Counted from the first letter of the stretch, positions 17,457-26,366 are shown. The stretch: DNA of 64,000 bases from JABJGO01 sp963921245 (GCA_963921245.4 CAWUEY030000001.1:2418001-2482000), one strand, 5' to 3'. Made by a program: numbers and translations. Notes: a model not told the origin generated them from the letters alone.

Positions 17457-18619
17457 TGGAAATGGTGAAACTTGATAAACTCTGCTCGGTGAGGACAGGC
17501 CGAAAAGACGTGAATCAAGGAAACCCGGATGGGGAGTACCCTTTCTTTACCTGTGCAAAAAATCATACCTTTTGCGATGATTTTTCCTTCGAGGGTGAAG
17601 CTCTGCTGATAGCGGGAAACGGCGATGTCGGAAATGTTAGTTACTTCAAAGGAAAGTTTGAAGCTTATCAACGCACCTACGTACTTATGGACTTCGAGAA
17701 TGTATCAGCCCGCTATTTATACCACATACTATCTGGAACTCTAAAATCAGAACTTTTTGATCGTAAACTTGGAAACACGATGCCTTACATAAAGAAGGGC
17801 ATGTTGACCGAGTTTGCGATTCCCCTCCCGCCGCTCTCCGAACAGAGGCGCATTGTTGGCATTCTGGATGAGGCGTTTGCGGGCATTGACAAGATCATTG
17901 CCAACACCGAACAGAACCTCAGCAACGCCCGCGAGCTGTTTGAGAGCTATCTCAACAACGCCTTCACTCAAAAAAGCGATGGGGTGATGCAGCCGTGGGC
18001 AACGATTTCGATATCAGATGCATGTTCAGTTTTTACTGATGGAGACTGGATTGAGTCGAAAGATCAGTCTCCTACTGGAATACGTCTAGTTCAAACCGGG
18101 AATGTCGGCATCGGGAGATTCAAAAATCGTCAGCAGAAGGCTCGTTTTATAAATGCGCATACTTTTTCGCGACTAAAGTGCAAAGAAATATTTCCGGGAG
18201 ACTGCCTAGTGTCGCGCTTGCCTGATCCGGTTGGCCGGGCATGTGTTGTTCCAGAAGTCAAAGAGCAAATGATTACGGCGGTTGATTGCTCGATTTTACG
18301 CTTTGACCCCGATTTCTTGAACTCTGATTTTTTTGTCTACTACTCGCAATCACGGGCCTATCAGGCGAACATTGAAAGTGCGTGTACCGGGGCTACACGA
18401 AAACGAATTAGCCGCAAGAATTTGGGTAAGATATCCGTTCCTAAACCACCTCTCTCCGAACAGAAGCGCATTGCTACTGCGTTGGACAGAATTTCGGCAG
18501 AAACCCGGCGCCTCGAAGTCCTCTACCAACAAAAACTGGATGCGCTCAATGAGCTCAAGCAGTCCATCCTGCACAAGGCCTTCAGCGGCGACCTCCCCGG
18601 CAAGGAGGCGGCGGCATGA
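17456..18619 (+). CDS. hsdS: Type I R-M specificity subunit HsdS (operon copy)
   Basis: HsdS gives the type I complex its bipartite DNA target. The 387-residue protein has two target-recognition domains (TRD1 about residues 1-120, TRD2 about 180-310). A central conserved region contains PLPPLSEQRRIVGILDEAF and NARELFESYLNNAF, and a terminal region contains PPLSEQKRIATALDRI and LDALNELKQSILHKAF. The TRD coding parts look more AT-rich than the conserved parts. The start ATG overlaps the hsdM stop (TGATG) and the stop overlaps the hsdR start (ATGA). The central 150 bp (17834-17983) are identical to the orphan hsdS at 29359-30546, whose TRDs differ. Confidence 0.93.
   Translation: MEMVKLDKLCSVRTGRKDVNQGNPDGEYPFFTCAKNHTFCDDFSFEGEALLIAGNGDVGNVSYFKGKFEAYQRTYVLMDFENVSARYLYHILSGTLKSELFDRKLGNTMPYIKKGMLTEFAIPLPPLSEQRRIVGILDEAFAGIDKIIANTEQNLSNARELFESYLNNAFTQKSDGVMQPWATISISDACSVFTDGDWIESKDQSPTGIRLVQTGNVGIGRFKNRQQKARFINAHTFSRLKCKEIFPGDCLVSRLPDPVGRACVVPEVKEQMITAVDCSILRFDPDFLNSDFFVYYSQSRAYQANIESACTGATRKRISRKNLGKISVPKPPLSEQKRIATALDRISAETRRLEVLYQQKLDALNELKQSILHKAFSGDLPGKEAAA
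17834..17983 (+). repeat. 150-bp block identical to the orphan hsdS (copy 1)
   Basis: Every base from CTCTCCG at 17834 to GGG at 17983 matches 29779-29928, in the same orientation about 12 kb away. The identity starts and stops abruptly and covers the central spacer between TRD1 and TRD2. A second shared block at the 3' end (18522-18601 against 30434-30513) has five differences in 80 bp. The perfect central block therefore points to recent exchange between the two genes. Confidence 0.95.
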
Positions 18620-20973
18620 ATGAGGCGGACACCCGCGGCGAGCTGATCGACCCGGCCCTCACCAAGGCCGGGTGGGGTGTGGTTGAGGGGAGCCGCATCC
18701 GACGGGAGCACGCGATCACACTGGGCCGATTGCAGGGGGCTGGCAAGCGGGCGCAACCCCTATCCGCCGATTACGTTCTGGTTTACCGCAACAAAAAGCT
18801 GGCGGTTATTGAGGCCAAGAAACGGGGCCTGTCGGCGACAGAGGGCCTGCCCCAGGCCAAGGACTACGCGGCGCGCCTCAAGGTGCGCTTTGCCTATGCC
18901 ACCAACGGCAAGGGGCTCTATGAAGTGGACATGAAGACCGGCAGGGAAGGCAGCGTGGATGACCTGCCCACCTTTCCCACGCCACAGGAATTGTGGGCCC
19001 GGACCTATCCCACCCGCAGCGCCGAATGGGGTGACAGGCGGGGTGCCAGAGGGGGTGATTGGCACGAGCTGTTCGCCGCCGTACCGCTCGAGGATCGCGG
19101 CGGCACCTGGGATGTCCGCTATTATCAGGAAAACGCTATCGAAGCGGCGCTCGACGCCATCGCCCGTGGCAAGGATCGTATCCTGCTGACCCTCGCCACC
19201 GGGACGGGCAAGACGGCCATCGCCTTCCAGATCGCCTGGAAGCTGTTTCACAGTCGATGGAACCTGAGCCTTGAGCCCAATCGCCGCCCGCGGATCCTGT
19301 TTCTGGCTGATCGCAACATTCTGGCCGATCAGGCCTACAACAGTTTTTCCGCCTTTCCCGACGATGCGCTGGCCCGTGTTTCACCGGGGGAAATTCGCAA
19401 GAAAGGCAGCGTGCCCAAAAACGCGAGCATCTTTTTCACCATCTTTCAGACCTTTATGAGCGGGTCGGAGGAAACCCCTTATTTCGGGGAGTATCCGCCG
19501 GAATTCTTCGACTTCATCATCATCGACGAATGCCACCGCGGCGGGGCCAACGATGAAAGCACGTGGCGCGCGATCCTGGAATATTTCGATCCCGCCGTGC
19601 AACTGGGCCTGACCGCGACACCGAAGCGGGACAATAACGTCGATACCTATGCCTACTTCGGCAAACCTGTATACGAATATTCCCTGAAAGTCGGCATCGA
19701 TGACGGGTTTCTGACACCGTTCAAGGTGCGACAGATCGCCACCACCCTGGACGAGTACATCTACACACCCGGTGACGAGGTGGTACAGGGAGACGTGGAT
19801 GCCGGCAGGACCTTTACCGAAAGCGATTTCAATACCGCCGCCGGTATCAGGATTGATGCGCGGGAACGATACCGAACCGAGGCGTTTATGAAGGAAATCC
19901 TTCAGAGCGAGAAAACCCTGGTGTTCTGTGCCACACAGGAGCACGCCGCCATGATCCGCGACATCATCAACCAGGTCAAAACCGACAGCACGGACCCCAA
20001 CTACTGTGTCCGTGTCTCGGCCGATGACGGGGCGCGGGGTGAACAGTTCCTGCGGACCTTCCAGGATAACGACAAAACCATCCCGACGATCCTCACCACG
20101 TCAAAGAAACTGTCCACCGGTGTCGATGCCCGCAATGTGCGCAACATCGTTTTGCTGCGCCCGGTCAATTCCATGATTGAGTTCAAACAGATCATCGGCC
20201 GGGGAACCCGCCTGTTCGACGGCAAGGATTACTTTACCATCTATGATTTCGTGAAGGCGTACGAGCATTTCCAGGACCCGGAGTGGGACGGCGAGCCAAT
20301 GGAGCCCGACTACGTCAATCGGGCGCCCGCGACGCCGGGGGGCCTGAGCGACTGTCCACCGGAACCGGAAGAAGCGCCGCCGGAAACAGACACAGACAAA
20401 CAGGTTATCATCAGGCTGGCCGACGGCAAGGAACGCGCCATCCGACACATGACGGCAACGATGTTCTTCGGGCCGGATGGTATGTCGCTTACAGCGAAAC
20501 AGTACATCGAGCATTTGTTTGGTGTGTTGCCGCGCTTGTTCAGGGATGAGGACGAGTTGCGGACCTTGTGGGGGCAACCGAACACCCGCAGGGCCCTGAT
20601 GGAAGAGCTGGCGGAATGCGGATACGGGGATGCGCGGCTACATGAAATCCGACGGATCATTGATGCGGAAAAGAGCGACCTGTTTGACGTCCTGGCCTAC
20701 GTCGCGTTTGCGCAGGCCCCGATCACGCGACAGGAACGGGTGGACCGCCGCCGCGTGGAGATCATGCGCCGCTATGATGACAAACTGGCCACGTTCCTGG
20801 GGTTCGTGTTGGGGCAATACGTGAAGGAAGGCGTTGGCGAGCTGGATGAGGAAAAATTGACCGGGCTGGTGGAGGCCAGGTACTACACGCTCAAAGATGG
20901 GGTCAACGAACTGGGCAGTATCTCGGCCATTCGCGAGGCCTTTACGGGATTCCAGCAGCATTTATATGCATGA
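18616..20973 (+). CDS. hsdR: Type I R-M endonuclease/translocase HsdR (EcoEI-like)
   Basis: HsdR is the ATP-driven translocase and nuclease subunit. The N-terminal PD-(D/E)xK nuclease shows as DYVLVYRNKKLAVIEAKKR (about residues 53-71). Superfamily 2 helicase motifs follow: TGTGKT (Walker A, about residue 195), DECHR, GLTATPKR, and motif VI IIGRGTRLFDGKDYF. The C-terminal part resembles the EcoEI_R_C domain, ending in a helical region that binds the HsdMS core. The length of 785 residues is normal for the EcoEI branch and no break is visible. It overlaps hsdS by ATGA. An intact HsdR with a switched-off HsdM should be harmless, since type I restriction needs the methylase subunits for DNA binding. 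Confidence 0.94.
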   Translation: MNEADTRGELIDPALTKAGWGVVEGSRIRREHAITLGRLQGAGKRAQPLSADYVLVYRNKKLAVIEAKKRGLSATEGLPQAKDYAARLKVRFAYATNGKGLYEVDMKTGREGSVDDLPTFPTPQELWARTYPTRSAEWGDRRGARGGDWHELFAAVPLEDRGGTWDVRYYQENAIEAALDAIARGKDRILLTLATGTGKTAIAFQIAWKLFHSRWNLSLEPNRRPRILFLADRNILADQAYNSFSAFPDDALARVSPGEIRKKGSVPKNASIFFTIFQTFMSGSEETPYFGEYPPEFFDFIIIDECHRGGANDESTWRAILEYFDPAVQLGLTATPKRDNNVDTYAYFGKPVYEYSLKVGIDDGFLTPFKVRQIATTLDEYIYTPGDEVVQGDVDAGRTFTESDFNTAAGIRIDARERYRTEAFMKEILQSEKTLVFCATQEHAAMIRDIINQVKTDSTDPNYCVRVSADDGARGEQFLRTFQDNDKTIPTILTTSKKLSTGVDARNVRNIVLLRPVNSMIEFKQIIGRGTRLFDGKDYFTIYDFVKAYEHFQDPEWDGEPMEPDYVNRAPATPGGLSDCPPEPEEAPPETDTDKQVIIRLADGKERAIRHMTATMFFGPDGMSLTAKQYIEHLFGVLPRLFRDEDELRTLWGQPNTRRALMEELAECGYGDARLHEIRRIIDAEKSDLFDVLAYVAFAQAPITRQERVDRRRVEIMRRYDDKLATFLGFVLGQYVKEGVGELDEEKLTGLVEARYYTLKDGVNELGSISAIREAFTGFQQHLYA

Positions 20974-21008
20974 CGAGGAAAACCCCTGAGCCGGGGCGCA
21001 CTGGCATC

Positions 21009-21037
21009 AAAAAAACGCCCTGACCGAAATCAGGGCG
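21009..21037 (-). terminator. Intrinsic terminator for the GMC oxidoreductase gene
   Basis: An 8-bp perfect stem (CGCCCTGA at 21016-21023, TCAGGGCG at 21030-21037) with a six-base loop is flanked on the left by seven A residues (21009-21015). Read on the minus strand this is a GC-rich hairpin followed by a T run, 30 bases after the stop of the gene ending at 21067. On the plus strand the T run is missing, so it is not a standard hsdR terminator. Confidence 0.8.
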
Positions 21038-21066
21038 ATAGTCAACCTCAGGGTGCCCGCTGAAAA

Positions 21067-22638
21067 TTACAGGTTGCCGCGGCTCATCTCCCGCGCCAGG
21101 TGGTCTGCCTGACGAATAGCAAGCGCAACAATCGTCAACGTCGGATTTTCCGCAGCACCAGTCGTAAACACACTGCCATCGGAAACAAACAGGTTGCCGA
21201 TGTCATGGGTTTGCCCCCATTTGTTGACAACCCCGTCTCTCGGGCTCGAAGCCATCCGGTTGGTGCCGAGATTATGGGTTGAGGGGTATGGCGGGGTCGG
21301 GAATGTCCGTGTCGCCCCGACAGCGTCATACACAGCCGCGCCCTGTCTATAGGCATGATTGCGCATGGCAATATCGTTCGGGTGATCATCGAAATGGACA
21401 TTGGGCACCGGCAGGCCATACTGGTCCCTGACGTCGTGGTTCAGGGTTATCCTGTTGGTTTCCTGCGGCATATCTTCGCCGACCAGCCACATACCCGCCA
21501 TGTTTTCGTACATGTCGAGCGCGGATGTGAACGACCGGCCCCATGCACCCGGATCCAGAAAAGCGGCCATGAACGGAAGTCCGATGGAAAGGGTCTCCAT
21601 TTCATAACCGCCGACGAACCCGCGGGAAGGATCATGTTTTGACTCATCCGTGATAATGCCGGCCATTGTCGTGCCCCGCCACATCTTTACGGGCTTGTCG
21701 AACACGGCATAGACCGAGCCGGTCATGTGGCGCATATAATTGCGCCCCACCTGTCCCGACGAATTTGCCAACCCGTCCGGGAACATGTTTGATGCGGAAT
21801 TGAGCAGCATTCTCGGGCTCTCGATAGAGTTGCCCGCCACGCAGACAACACGCGCTTTCTGCATGTGCTGATTGCCGTCCTTGTCCGCGTACACAACGCC
21901 GGTGACCTTGCCCGAATTGTCGTGTTCGATCCTCAGCACCTGGCTCTGGTCGCGAACGTCCAGGTTTCCCGTTGCTTCGCCCGCGGGGATATCCGTGTAG
22001 GCCGACGACCACTTGGCCCCGAATTTACAGCCCTGGAAGCAAAACCCGACCTGTTGACAGGCGGGGCGGTTATCGTATTCCCGGGAATTAATGGCCATGC
22101 GCCCCGTGTTTACCTGGGTATACCCGAGCTTTTTGGCCCCGGCCTCGAAGACTATATAGTTGTTGTTGCCGGGAAGTCCGGGTCGCCCGCCGGTACGTGT
22201 CACCCCCAACTTGTCTTCCGCCAGCGTGTACCAGGGATCCATTTCTTCGGCGTCTATGGGCCAGTCGAGAAGATTGGCACCCTGGACGTTGCCGTAGGTG
22301 GTTTTTGCTTTCCATTCATGGGGTTGAAACCGCAGTGATGCCCCGGCCCAGTGCGTTGTCGCGCCGCCAACGGCCTTGACAATCCAGGTGGGAAGCCCGG
22401 AAAAATCCCTGGCGACGCGCCAGTCGCCGCTCGTGGTTCTGGTGTCCAACCAGGCCAATTGGCCAAAACTTTCCCATTCGTCGTTGACATAATCCTCGGG
22501 CAGGTATCTCCCACCGGCCTCCAACGCTACGACGCTAACGCCTCTTTGTGCCAGCTCGTTCGCCAGAACCCCGCCGCCCGCGCCCGTACCGATAACGACA
22601 ACAACGCGATCATCGTTCAAATCAAATGGTGCAGCCAT
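21067..22638 (-). CDS. GMC-family FAD oxidoreductase (gluconate 2-dehydrogenase-like large subunit)
   Basis: This 523-residue flavoprotein has an N-terminal FAD-binding VIGTGAGGGVLANELAQRG, a VGGATTHWAGASLRF segment typical of the gluconate/fructose/sorbitol dehydrogenase group, and the GMC C-terminal domain with NPTLTIVALAIR. The group oxidises alcohols, sugars or sugar acids and passes electrons to the respiratory chain. The frame extends upstream of the ATG at 22638, but that ATG follows AAGGGGGATACCAAA and gives the expected N-terminus. The start lies 13 bp after the Tat-exported small subunit gene, so the pair is an operon. It lacks its own signal peptide and may be exported with the small subunit. 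No cytochrome c partner is seen. Confidence 0.87.
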   Translation of the reverse strand: MAAPFDLNDDRVVVVIGTGAGGGVLANELAQRGVSVVALEAGGRYLPEDYVNDEWESFGQLAWLDTRTTSGDWRVARDFSGLPTWIVKAVGGATTHWAGASLRFQPHEWKAKTTYGNVQGANLLDWPIDAEEMDPWYTLAEDKLGVTRTGGRPGLPGNNNYIVFEAGAKKLGYTQVNTGRMAINSREYDNRPACQQVGFCFQGCKFGAKWSSAYTDIPAGEATGNLDVRDQSQVLRIEHDNSGKVTGVVYADKDGNQHMQKARVVCVAGNSIESPRMLLNSASNMFPDGLANSSGQVGRNYMRHMTGSVYAVFDKPVKMWRGTTMAGIITDESKHDPSRGFVGGYEMETLSIGLPFMAAFLDPGAWGRSFTSALDMYENMAGMWLVGEDMPQETNRITLNHDVRDQYGLPVPNVHFDDHPNDIAMRNHAYRQGAAVYDAVGATRTFPTPPYPSTHNLGTNRMASSPRDGVVNKWGQTHDIGNLFVSDGSVFTTGAAENPTLTIVALAIRQADHLAREMSRGNL

Positions 22639-22651
22639 TTTGGTATCCCCC

Positions 22652-23176
22652 TTAAATCCAGTTGATGTCGTTGAAGCCGTGATTGATGTATCCCCCGTGG
22701 GAGAAACTTTCACCTTCGTAACCGAACAACGGCCATAGGGCTTTTTGATTGTAAAGGCCGGTTACCAGCCCGCCCCGGACGGTCTGAAAGAACTCGGAAT
22801 CTTCCATTCCCCTGAGAATTTCCGTCCGCTCGCTTTCCCAGCCGACATCAAGATAACGGGAGTATCCCCTGTCGCGCGCCGCCGCATCGAGGCTGGCGAT
22901 ACCGCTTTCGACCATGGCCGCCATATCGGCGGAGTCATAGCCCTTAACAGCCAGTACATAATACTCATCGCCCACATGATCATGGGGATAGATGTCGCGG
23001 GCCATCTGAATAAGGCTCGCCATTGTCTCGGGCTTGATGTGGGATACCTCAAGCGCCCAGGCGGCATTGCCGGCGGCAACGAAGGTTGTGCCTACCGCGA
23101 ACGCCGCACTCACAGCGACACTGTTTTTCAACAATGACCGTCTGGTCATCGTGGTTCGGTCCAGTGTTTCAGTCAT
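22652..23176 (-). CDS. Gluconate 2-dehydrogenase subunit 3-like protein with Tat signal
   Basis: This 174-residue protein starts with a twin-arginine signal (TMTRRSLLKNSVAVSAAF, ending near AAWA), so it is exported folded to the periplasm. The mature part (ARDIYPHDHVGDEYYVLAV, LWPLFGYEGESFSHGGYIN) matches the small-subunit family that accompanies membrane-bound GMC dehydrogenases. It is thought to carry the large flavoprotein across the membrane and stabilise it. It is immediately upstream of the GMC gene on the minus strand. The substrate is unknown. Confidence 0.84.
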   Translation of the reverse strand: MTETLDRTTMTRRSLLKNSVAVSAAFAVGTTFVAAGNAAWALEVSHIKPETMASLIQMARDIYPHDHVGDEYYVLAVKGYDSADMAAMVESGIASLDAAARDRGYSRYLDVGWESERTEILRGMEDSEFFQTVRGGLVTGLYNQKALWPLFGYEGESFSHGGYINHGFNDINWI

Positions 23177-23215
23177 GGATGGTCTCTCCCTAATCTATTC
23201 ATTTTTCCGCCATGA

Positions 23216-23611
23216 TCATTGATAGTGACCATGTTTTTGCAGGACCTCGATCTTGTAGCCGTCGGGGTCTTCAACAAAAAAGAATTTGGCAATCAGCTCA
23301 CCGTTCTCCTCGAACGACACAATGTTTTTGGGGTTGAGCCCCTCGGCTCTAAATCGTTCGTGTTCAGCCTCAAGATCATCAACGGCAAAGGCCACATGTC
23401 CGTAACCATCGCCATGGCTGTAGGCGTCCGTTTGACCCTTGTTGACGGTAAGCTCAAGCTCCTGGTCCGCTTCTTTGCCCCGCAGGTAGATGAGCGTGAA
23501 CGTCTCCTTGTCGAGGCGCTTTGAAACGTCCAGACCGAAGGCACGTTTGTAGAAGTCAACGGAACGTTCTTCCTCAAGAACGCGGATCATTGTGTGAATA
23601 AGTTTTGCCAT
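23216..23611 (-). CDS. VOC-family lactoylglutathione lyase-like protein (glyoxalase I)
   Basis: This 131-residue protein has two beta-alpha-beta-beta-beta modules of the vicinal oxygen chelate fold. Candidate metal ligands are the His in LIHTMIRVLEEE, a Glu in the LELTVN strand, the His in GYGHVAFAVDD and the Glu in GYKIEVLQ, which together match the His/Glu set of GloA. FVEDPDGYKIE is characteristic of glyoxalase I, which isomerises the methylglyoxal-glutathione hemithioacetal. It is on the minus strand upstream of the Tat subunit gene with a 39-bp gap and may be cotranscribed. Gene symbol gloA is likely but other VOC enzymes look similar. Confidence 0.82.
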   Translation of the reverse strand: MAKLIHTMIRVLEEERSVDFYKRAFGLDVSKRLDKETFTLIYLRGKEADQELELTVNKGQTDAYSHGDGYGHVAFAVDDLEAEHERFRAEGLNPKNIVSFEENGELIAKFFFVEDPDGYKIEVLQKHGHYQ

Positions 23612-23786
23612 TGTGGCTCCCCTGCTGGATCAGGTTTTGTCGCTCATAACATTGTCAACAGCGAAAGGTATCACCGGGGAAGGAATGAGGGGTGTTAGCC
23701 CAATACTACACCCGCCACACAACACATGCCATACTACTTATTCCCCGCGACACATCCACTGCGGGCGGAGTGTCCCCGCAACCCAT

Positions 23787-24092
23787 CTAAACGGCGCGCA
23801 TCAGCTCCGACTTCGCCTGCCCAATGACATGCGGCGGTCGTTCAAGATAGAGCGTGCAGGCACAGCGCAGTAACGATGCGAAGTTTGATACATGACCGTG
23901 CAGTTCAAGGGCCTCATCATAAATTCTTGAGAGAAACTGAGGCGTGGTAAATCCCTGTTCGTCGGCAATGAGGTCAAGAATCTCCCAGAAACGACTCTCT
24001 AGCCTGACACTCGTGGAGTGTCCATCAAGTCGTATGGATCGGGTTACAAAGGTATAATTGGCGGGATCCTGGCCCGCAAAAATCTGACACAT
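23787..24092 (-). CDS. Ribbon-helix-helix domain protein (RHH_4 family)
   Basis: This is a 101-residue protein. The segment TRSIRLDGHSTSVRLESRFW followed by a helix (EILDLIADEQGFTTPQFLSRI) fits the RHH_4 family, a group of small proteins in alphaproteobacteria with a predicted ribbon-helix-helix DNA-binding fold. The remaining C-terminal part (ASLLRCACTLYLE) matches the conserved end of that family. The DNA target and function are not known. It is flanked by gaps of about 150-175 bp and appears monocistronic. Confidence 0.75.
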   Translation of the reverse strand: MCQIFAGQDPANYTFVTRSIRLDGHSTSVRLESRFWEILDLIADEQGFTTPQFLSRIYDEALELHGHVSNFASLLRCACTLYLERPPHVIGQAKSELMRAV

Positions 24093-24242
24093 GGTCTAAC
24101 ACTCCCTGCGGCTCGGTTGGCTCGGTTATGTATCCTGATTTCGCCCGCCGCCACGGAAGTATAGCTGCTGAATGGCAAAATTCAAAATCCGCCGCGATCA
24201 GACATGTTTTCAACGGCTCGCGCACAGGGCAGGTAACCGGCT

Positions 24243-24500
24243 TCAGAAATCGATGCAGCGACCGTTCTTTTCCCAGTCGCCAAACCGCGTGGGGCTCAGT
24301 TCTTTGGGGTCGGGTTCTGGGTTCCGGGGTTGCGAAGACGGTTCGGGCGCAGCGTCGCCGGCCTCCCCGGCATTCGCGGCGTCGCGGGTGTTCCCGGCGG
24401 CAGGGGCCGCCCGGGTGGCATGGGCCGGTTCTGAGTCCGGTTCCGTTTCTGAAGGCTCCGCCGCCCGCTTTGCCCCCGATATCCATGGTCTGGTGTTCAT
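24243..24500 (-). CDS. DUF1674 protein, succinate dehydrogenase assembly factor 4 (SDHAF4-like)
   Basis: The 85-residue protein ends with ELSPTRFGDWEKNGRCIDF, the C-terminal signature of DUF1674/SDHAF4 (typically PTRYGDWEKKGRxxDF). The N-terminal two thirds are low-complexity (Pro, Glu, Ala rich) and probably disordered. In eukaryotes SDHAF4 binds flavinylated SdhA and aids its joining to SdhB, and bacterial homologues are presumed to act likewise. The ATG at 24500 starts MNTRPWISGAKRAAE; the frame is open to 24581. The likely client, sdhCDAB, is about 19 kb away. Confidence 0.75.
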   Translation of the reverse strand: MNTRPWISGAKRAAEPSETEPDSEPAHATRAAPAAGNTRDAANAGEAGDAAPEPSSQPRNPEPDPKELSPTRFGDWEKNGRCIDF

Positions 24501-24710
24501 GGCCGCCACAATGCCCGTACTTTTCGATCCTGTAAAGGCTGGCCTGTAAAGACCGTGCCTGCAAGCGTGACACCGGGTCAAAATCCGACCTGATCATCAG
24601 CCCTTATCATCAACTAGGTCATCAGCCGGGTCACCCGCCGGGATTGCCCGGAAAACGGATGGCCCGGTTCGGGGTTGAGCGTGCCCCGGCCACACGGCAT
24701 AGTCCGAGGC

Positions 24711-25703
24711 ATGAAAACACTCGGTATTCTGGGTGCAGGCGCGTGGGGAACGGCGCTGGCATGTGTTGCCCGCCGGGCGGGGCTGGCGGTCACGCTCTGG
24801 GCGCACGAACCCGAGGTTGTGAACACCATCAATACCGACGGCCATAATCCGCTCTACCTGCCCGATATTGCCCTGGAACCGGGCATTCGAGCCACGGGCA
24901 AAGCAACCGAGGCCGCCCGTGCAGACGCCGTTCTGGTGGTCACCCCGGCCCAATTTCTGCGCAGCATAACCGAACAGTGCGTCCACGCCTGGCCCGCCGG
25001 CGCACCGGCCATTGTGTGCTCAAAGGGCATTGAGCAGGGCACGCTGAAAATGATGCATGATGTGGTCGCGGAAACCCTGCCGCAGGCACCGGTTGCCGTG
25101 CTGTCCGGTCCGACGTTTGCCGCGGAAGTGGCCCTGGGCCAACCCGCCGCCGCCACCCTCGCAGCAGCCGACGAAAGCCTGCAAGTCACCCTGATGGAAG
25201 GACTCAGCACGCCGCACTTTCGCCTGTACCGCTCCGACGACGTAACCGGGGCCGAAGTGGGCGGCGTGGTCAAGAACGTGCTCGCCATCGCCTGCGGGAT
25301 CAGTGAAGGCCGCGGCCTCGGCGACAATGCCCGCGCCGCGCTTATAACCCGGGGGCTGGCGGAAATCGTCCGCCTGGGCACGGCATTGGGCGGTCGCCGG
25401 GAAACCTTCATGGGTCTGTCCGGCCTGGGCGATCTGACGCTCACCTGTAATGCCATGCAGTCGCGCAACTTTTCCCTTGGCGTCGCCCTCGGCAAAGGTG
25501 AAATTCTTGCCGATATCATGCAGGCCCGGCTCAGTGTCGCCGAAGGCGTGTTTTCCGCCGCCGGGCTGGTGGCGCTCTCGCAAAAACTCGGCGTCGCCAT
25601 GCCCATCTGCGAAGCCGTGGATGGTATCCTGAACCACGGCGTTGACATCGACGCGGCCATTGCCGGGCTGCTGGACCGGCCCCTGAAAATCGAAACACAT
25701 TGA
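24711..25703 (+). CDS. gpsA: NAD(P)-dependent glycerol-3-phosphate dehydrogenase
   Basis: GpsA reduces dihydroxyacetone phosphate to sn-glycerol-3-phosphate for phospholipid synthesis. The N-terminal Rossmann motif is ILGAGAWGTALA (residues 5-16), followed by SGPTFAAEVALGQP, the catalytic Lys region GGVVKNVLAIACG, and GLSGLGDLTLTC. The length of 330 residues is standard. The frame opens at 24675, but ATG 24711 directly precedes the Rossmann strand as in other GpsA proteins. It is followed 26 bp later by the YciI gene on the same strand. Confidence 0.95.
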   Translation: MKTLGILGAGAWGTALACVARRAGLAVTLWAHEPEVVNTINTDGHNPLYLPDIALEPGIRATGKATEAARADAVLVVTPAQFLRSITEQCVHAWPAGAPAIVCSKGIEQGTLKMMHDVVAETLPQAPVAVLSGPTFAAEVALGQPAAATLAAADESLQVTLMEGLSTPHFRLYRSDDVTGAEVGGVVKNVLAIACGISEGRGLGDNARAALITRGLAEIVRLGTALGGRRETFMGLSGLGDLTLTCNAMQSRNFSLGVALGKGEILADIMQARLSVAEGVFSAAGLVALSQKLGVAMPICEAVDGILNHGVDIDAAIAGLLDRPLKIETH

Positions 25704-25729
25704 ACCCAGAGAATGGAGGACCACCGAAA

Positions 25730-26014
25730 ATGCTGTTTGCCATCATTTGCATGGATAAACCCGATCACAGTCACGTTCGCATGGCGAACCGACCCGCCCA
25801 TCTGGCCTATCTGAAAGCCAACAGCGAGCATGCTGTTTTTGTCGGCCCCATGCTGAGCGATGACGGCGAAGGCATGATCGGCAGCCTGTTGGTCATGGAT
25901 TTTGCCGACAAGGCGGCGGCTGAGGATTTTGTTGCGGGCGACCCCTACGCCAGGGCCGGACTGTTCGCGACCATCACCATCGCACCGTTCAGGAAAGTCA
26001 TCCCGGCGGATTGA
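25730..26014 (+). CDS. YciI-like protein
   Basis: This 94-residue protein has the YciI/YCII alpha-beta fold pattern: MLFAIICMDKPDH, then RPAHLAYLKAN with the conserved His of the family, GPMLSDDGEGMIGSLLVMDF, and the YARAGLF segment near the end. The family includes small enzymes and accessory proteins, but the cellular role of this one is unknown. The ATG at 25730 follows AATGGAGGACCACCG, a good ribosome site. It lies between gpsA and the Rieske gene with short gaps, in an arrangement that looks cotranscribed. Confidence 0.85.
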   Translation: MLFAIICMDKPDHSHVRMANRPAHLAYLKANSEHAVFVGPMLSDDGEGMIGSLLVMDFADKAAAEDFVAGDPYARAGLFATITIAPFRKVIPAD

Positions 26015-26021
26015 GAGTAAC

Positions 26022-26366
26022 ATGCCCGACCATCATCTTTGCGACGTGGGGGATATCGAGGACGGCGGGTCCGCCGGCTACGTGCTGGAAAGGGACGCCC
26101 GCAAGATCGGCATCATGGTCATCCGGCAGGGCGGCACCGTCCACACGTACCGCAATGCCTGTCCGCACATCGGCACGCCCCTGGATTTCATGCCGGGGCA
26201 GTTCCTGGACAAGGAGCGGGCGTTTATCCTGTGCTCTACCCATGGCGCGCTGTTCCGCATCGAAGACGGGTATTGCGTGTCCGGACCGTGCGCCGGTGGG
26301 TCCCTGACACAGGTCAAAACGACCATCCGCGAGGGTGCGGTGTATGTGGACTCGGATGGCGGTTGA
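26022..26366 (+). CDS. Rieske [2Fe-2S] ferredoxin-type protein
   Basis: This small soluble protein of 114 residues has the Rieske cluster ligands in order: ACPHIGTPLDF (Cys-x-His) and LCSTHGALF (Cys-x2-His), about 17 residues apart. No membrane anchor or signal peptide is visible, so it is likely a cytoplasmic ferredoxin-like protein, similar to NirD or dioxygenase ferredoxin components. The start ATG at 26022 lies eight bases after the YciI stop. A redox partner is not evident in the neighbourhood. Confidence 0.85.
   Translation: MPDHHLCDVGDIEDGGSAGYVLERDARKIGIMVIRQGGTVHTYRNACPHIGTPLDFMPGQFLDKERAFILCSTHGALFRIEDGYCVSGPCAGGSLTQVKTTIREGAVYVDSDGG

Noticed and set aside
21009..21037. Hairpin as terminator of hsdR
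   Set aside because: The run of A/T is on the wrong side for the plus strand. It fits the minus-strand GMC gene instead.
24025..24597. 190-codon minus-strand frame covering the DUF1674 gene
   Set aside because: It overlaps both the RHH_4 gene and the DUF1674 gene in another frame and has a biased Arg/Gly/His composition typical of a shadow frame. The DUF1674 signature lies in the other frame.
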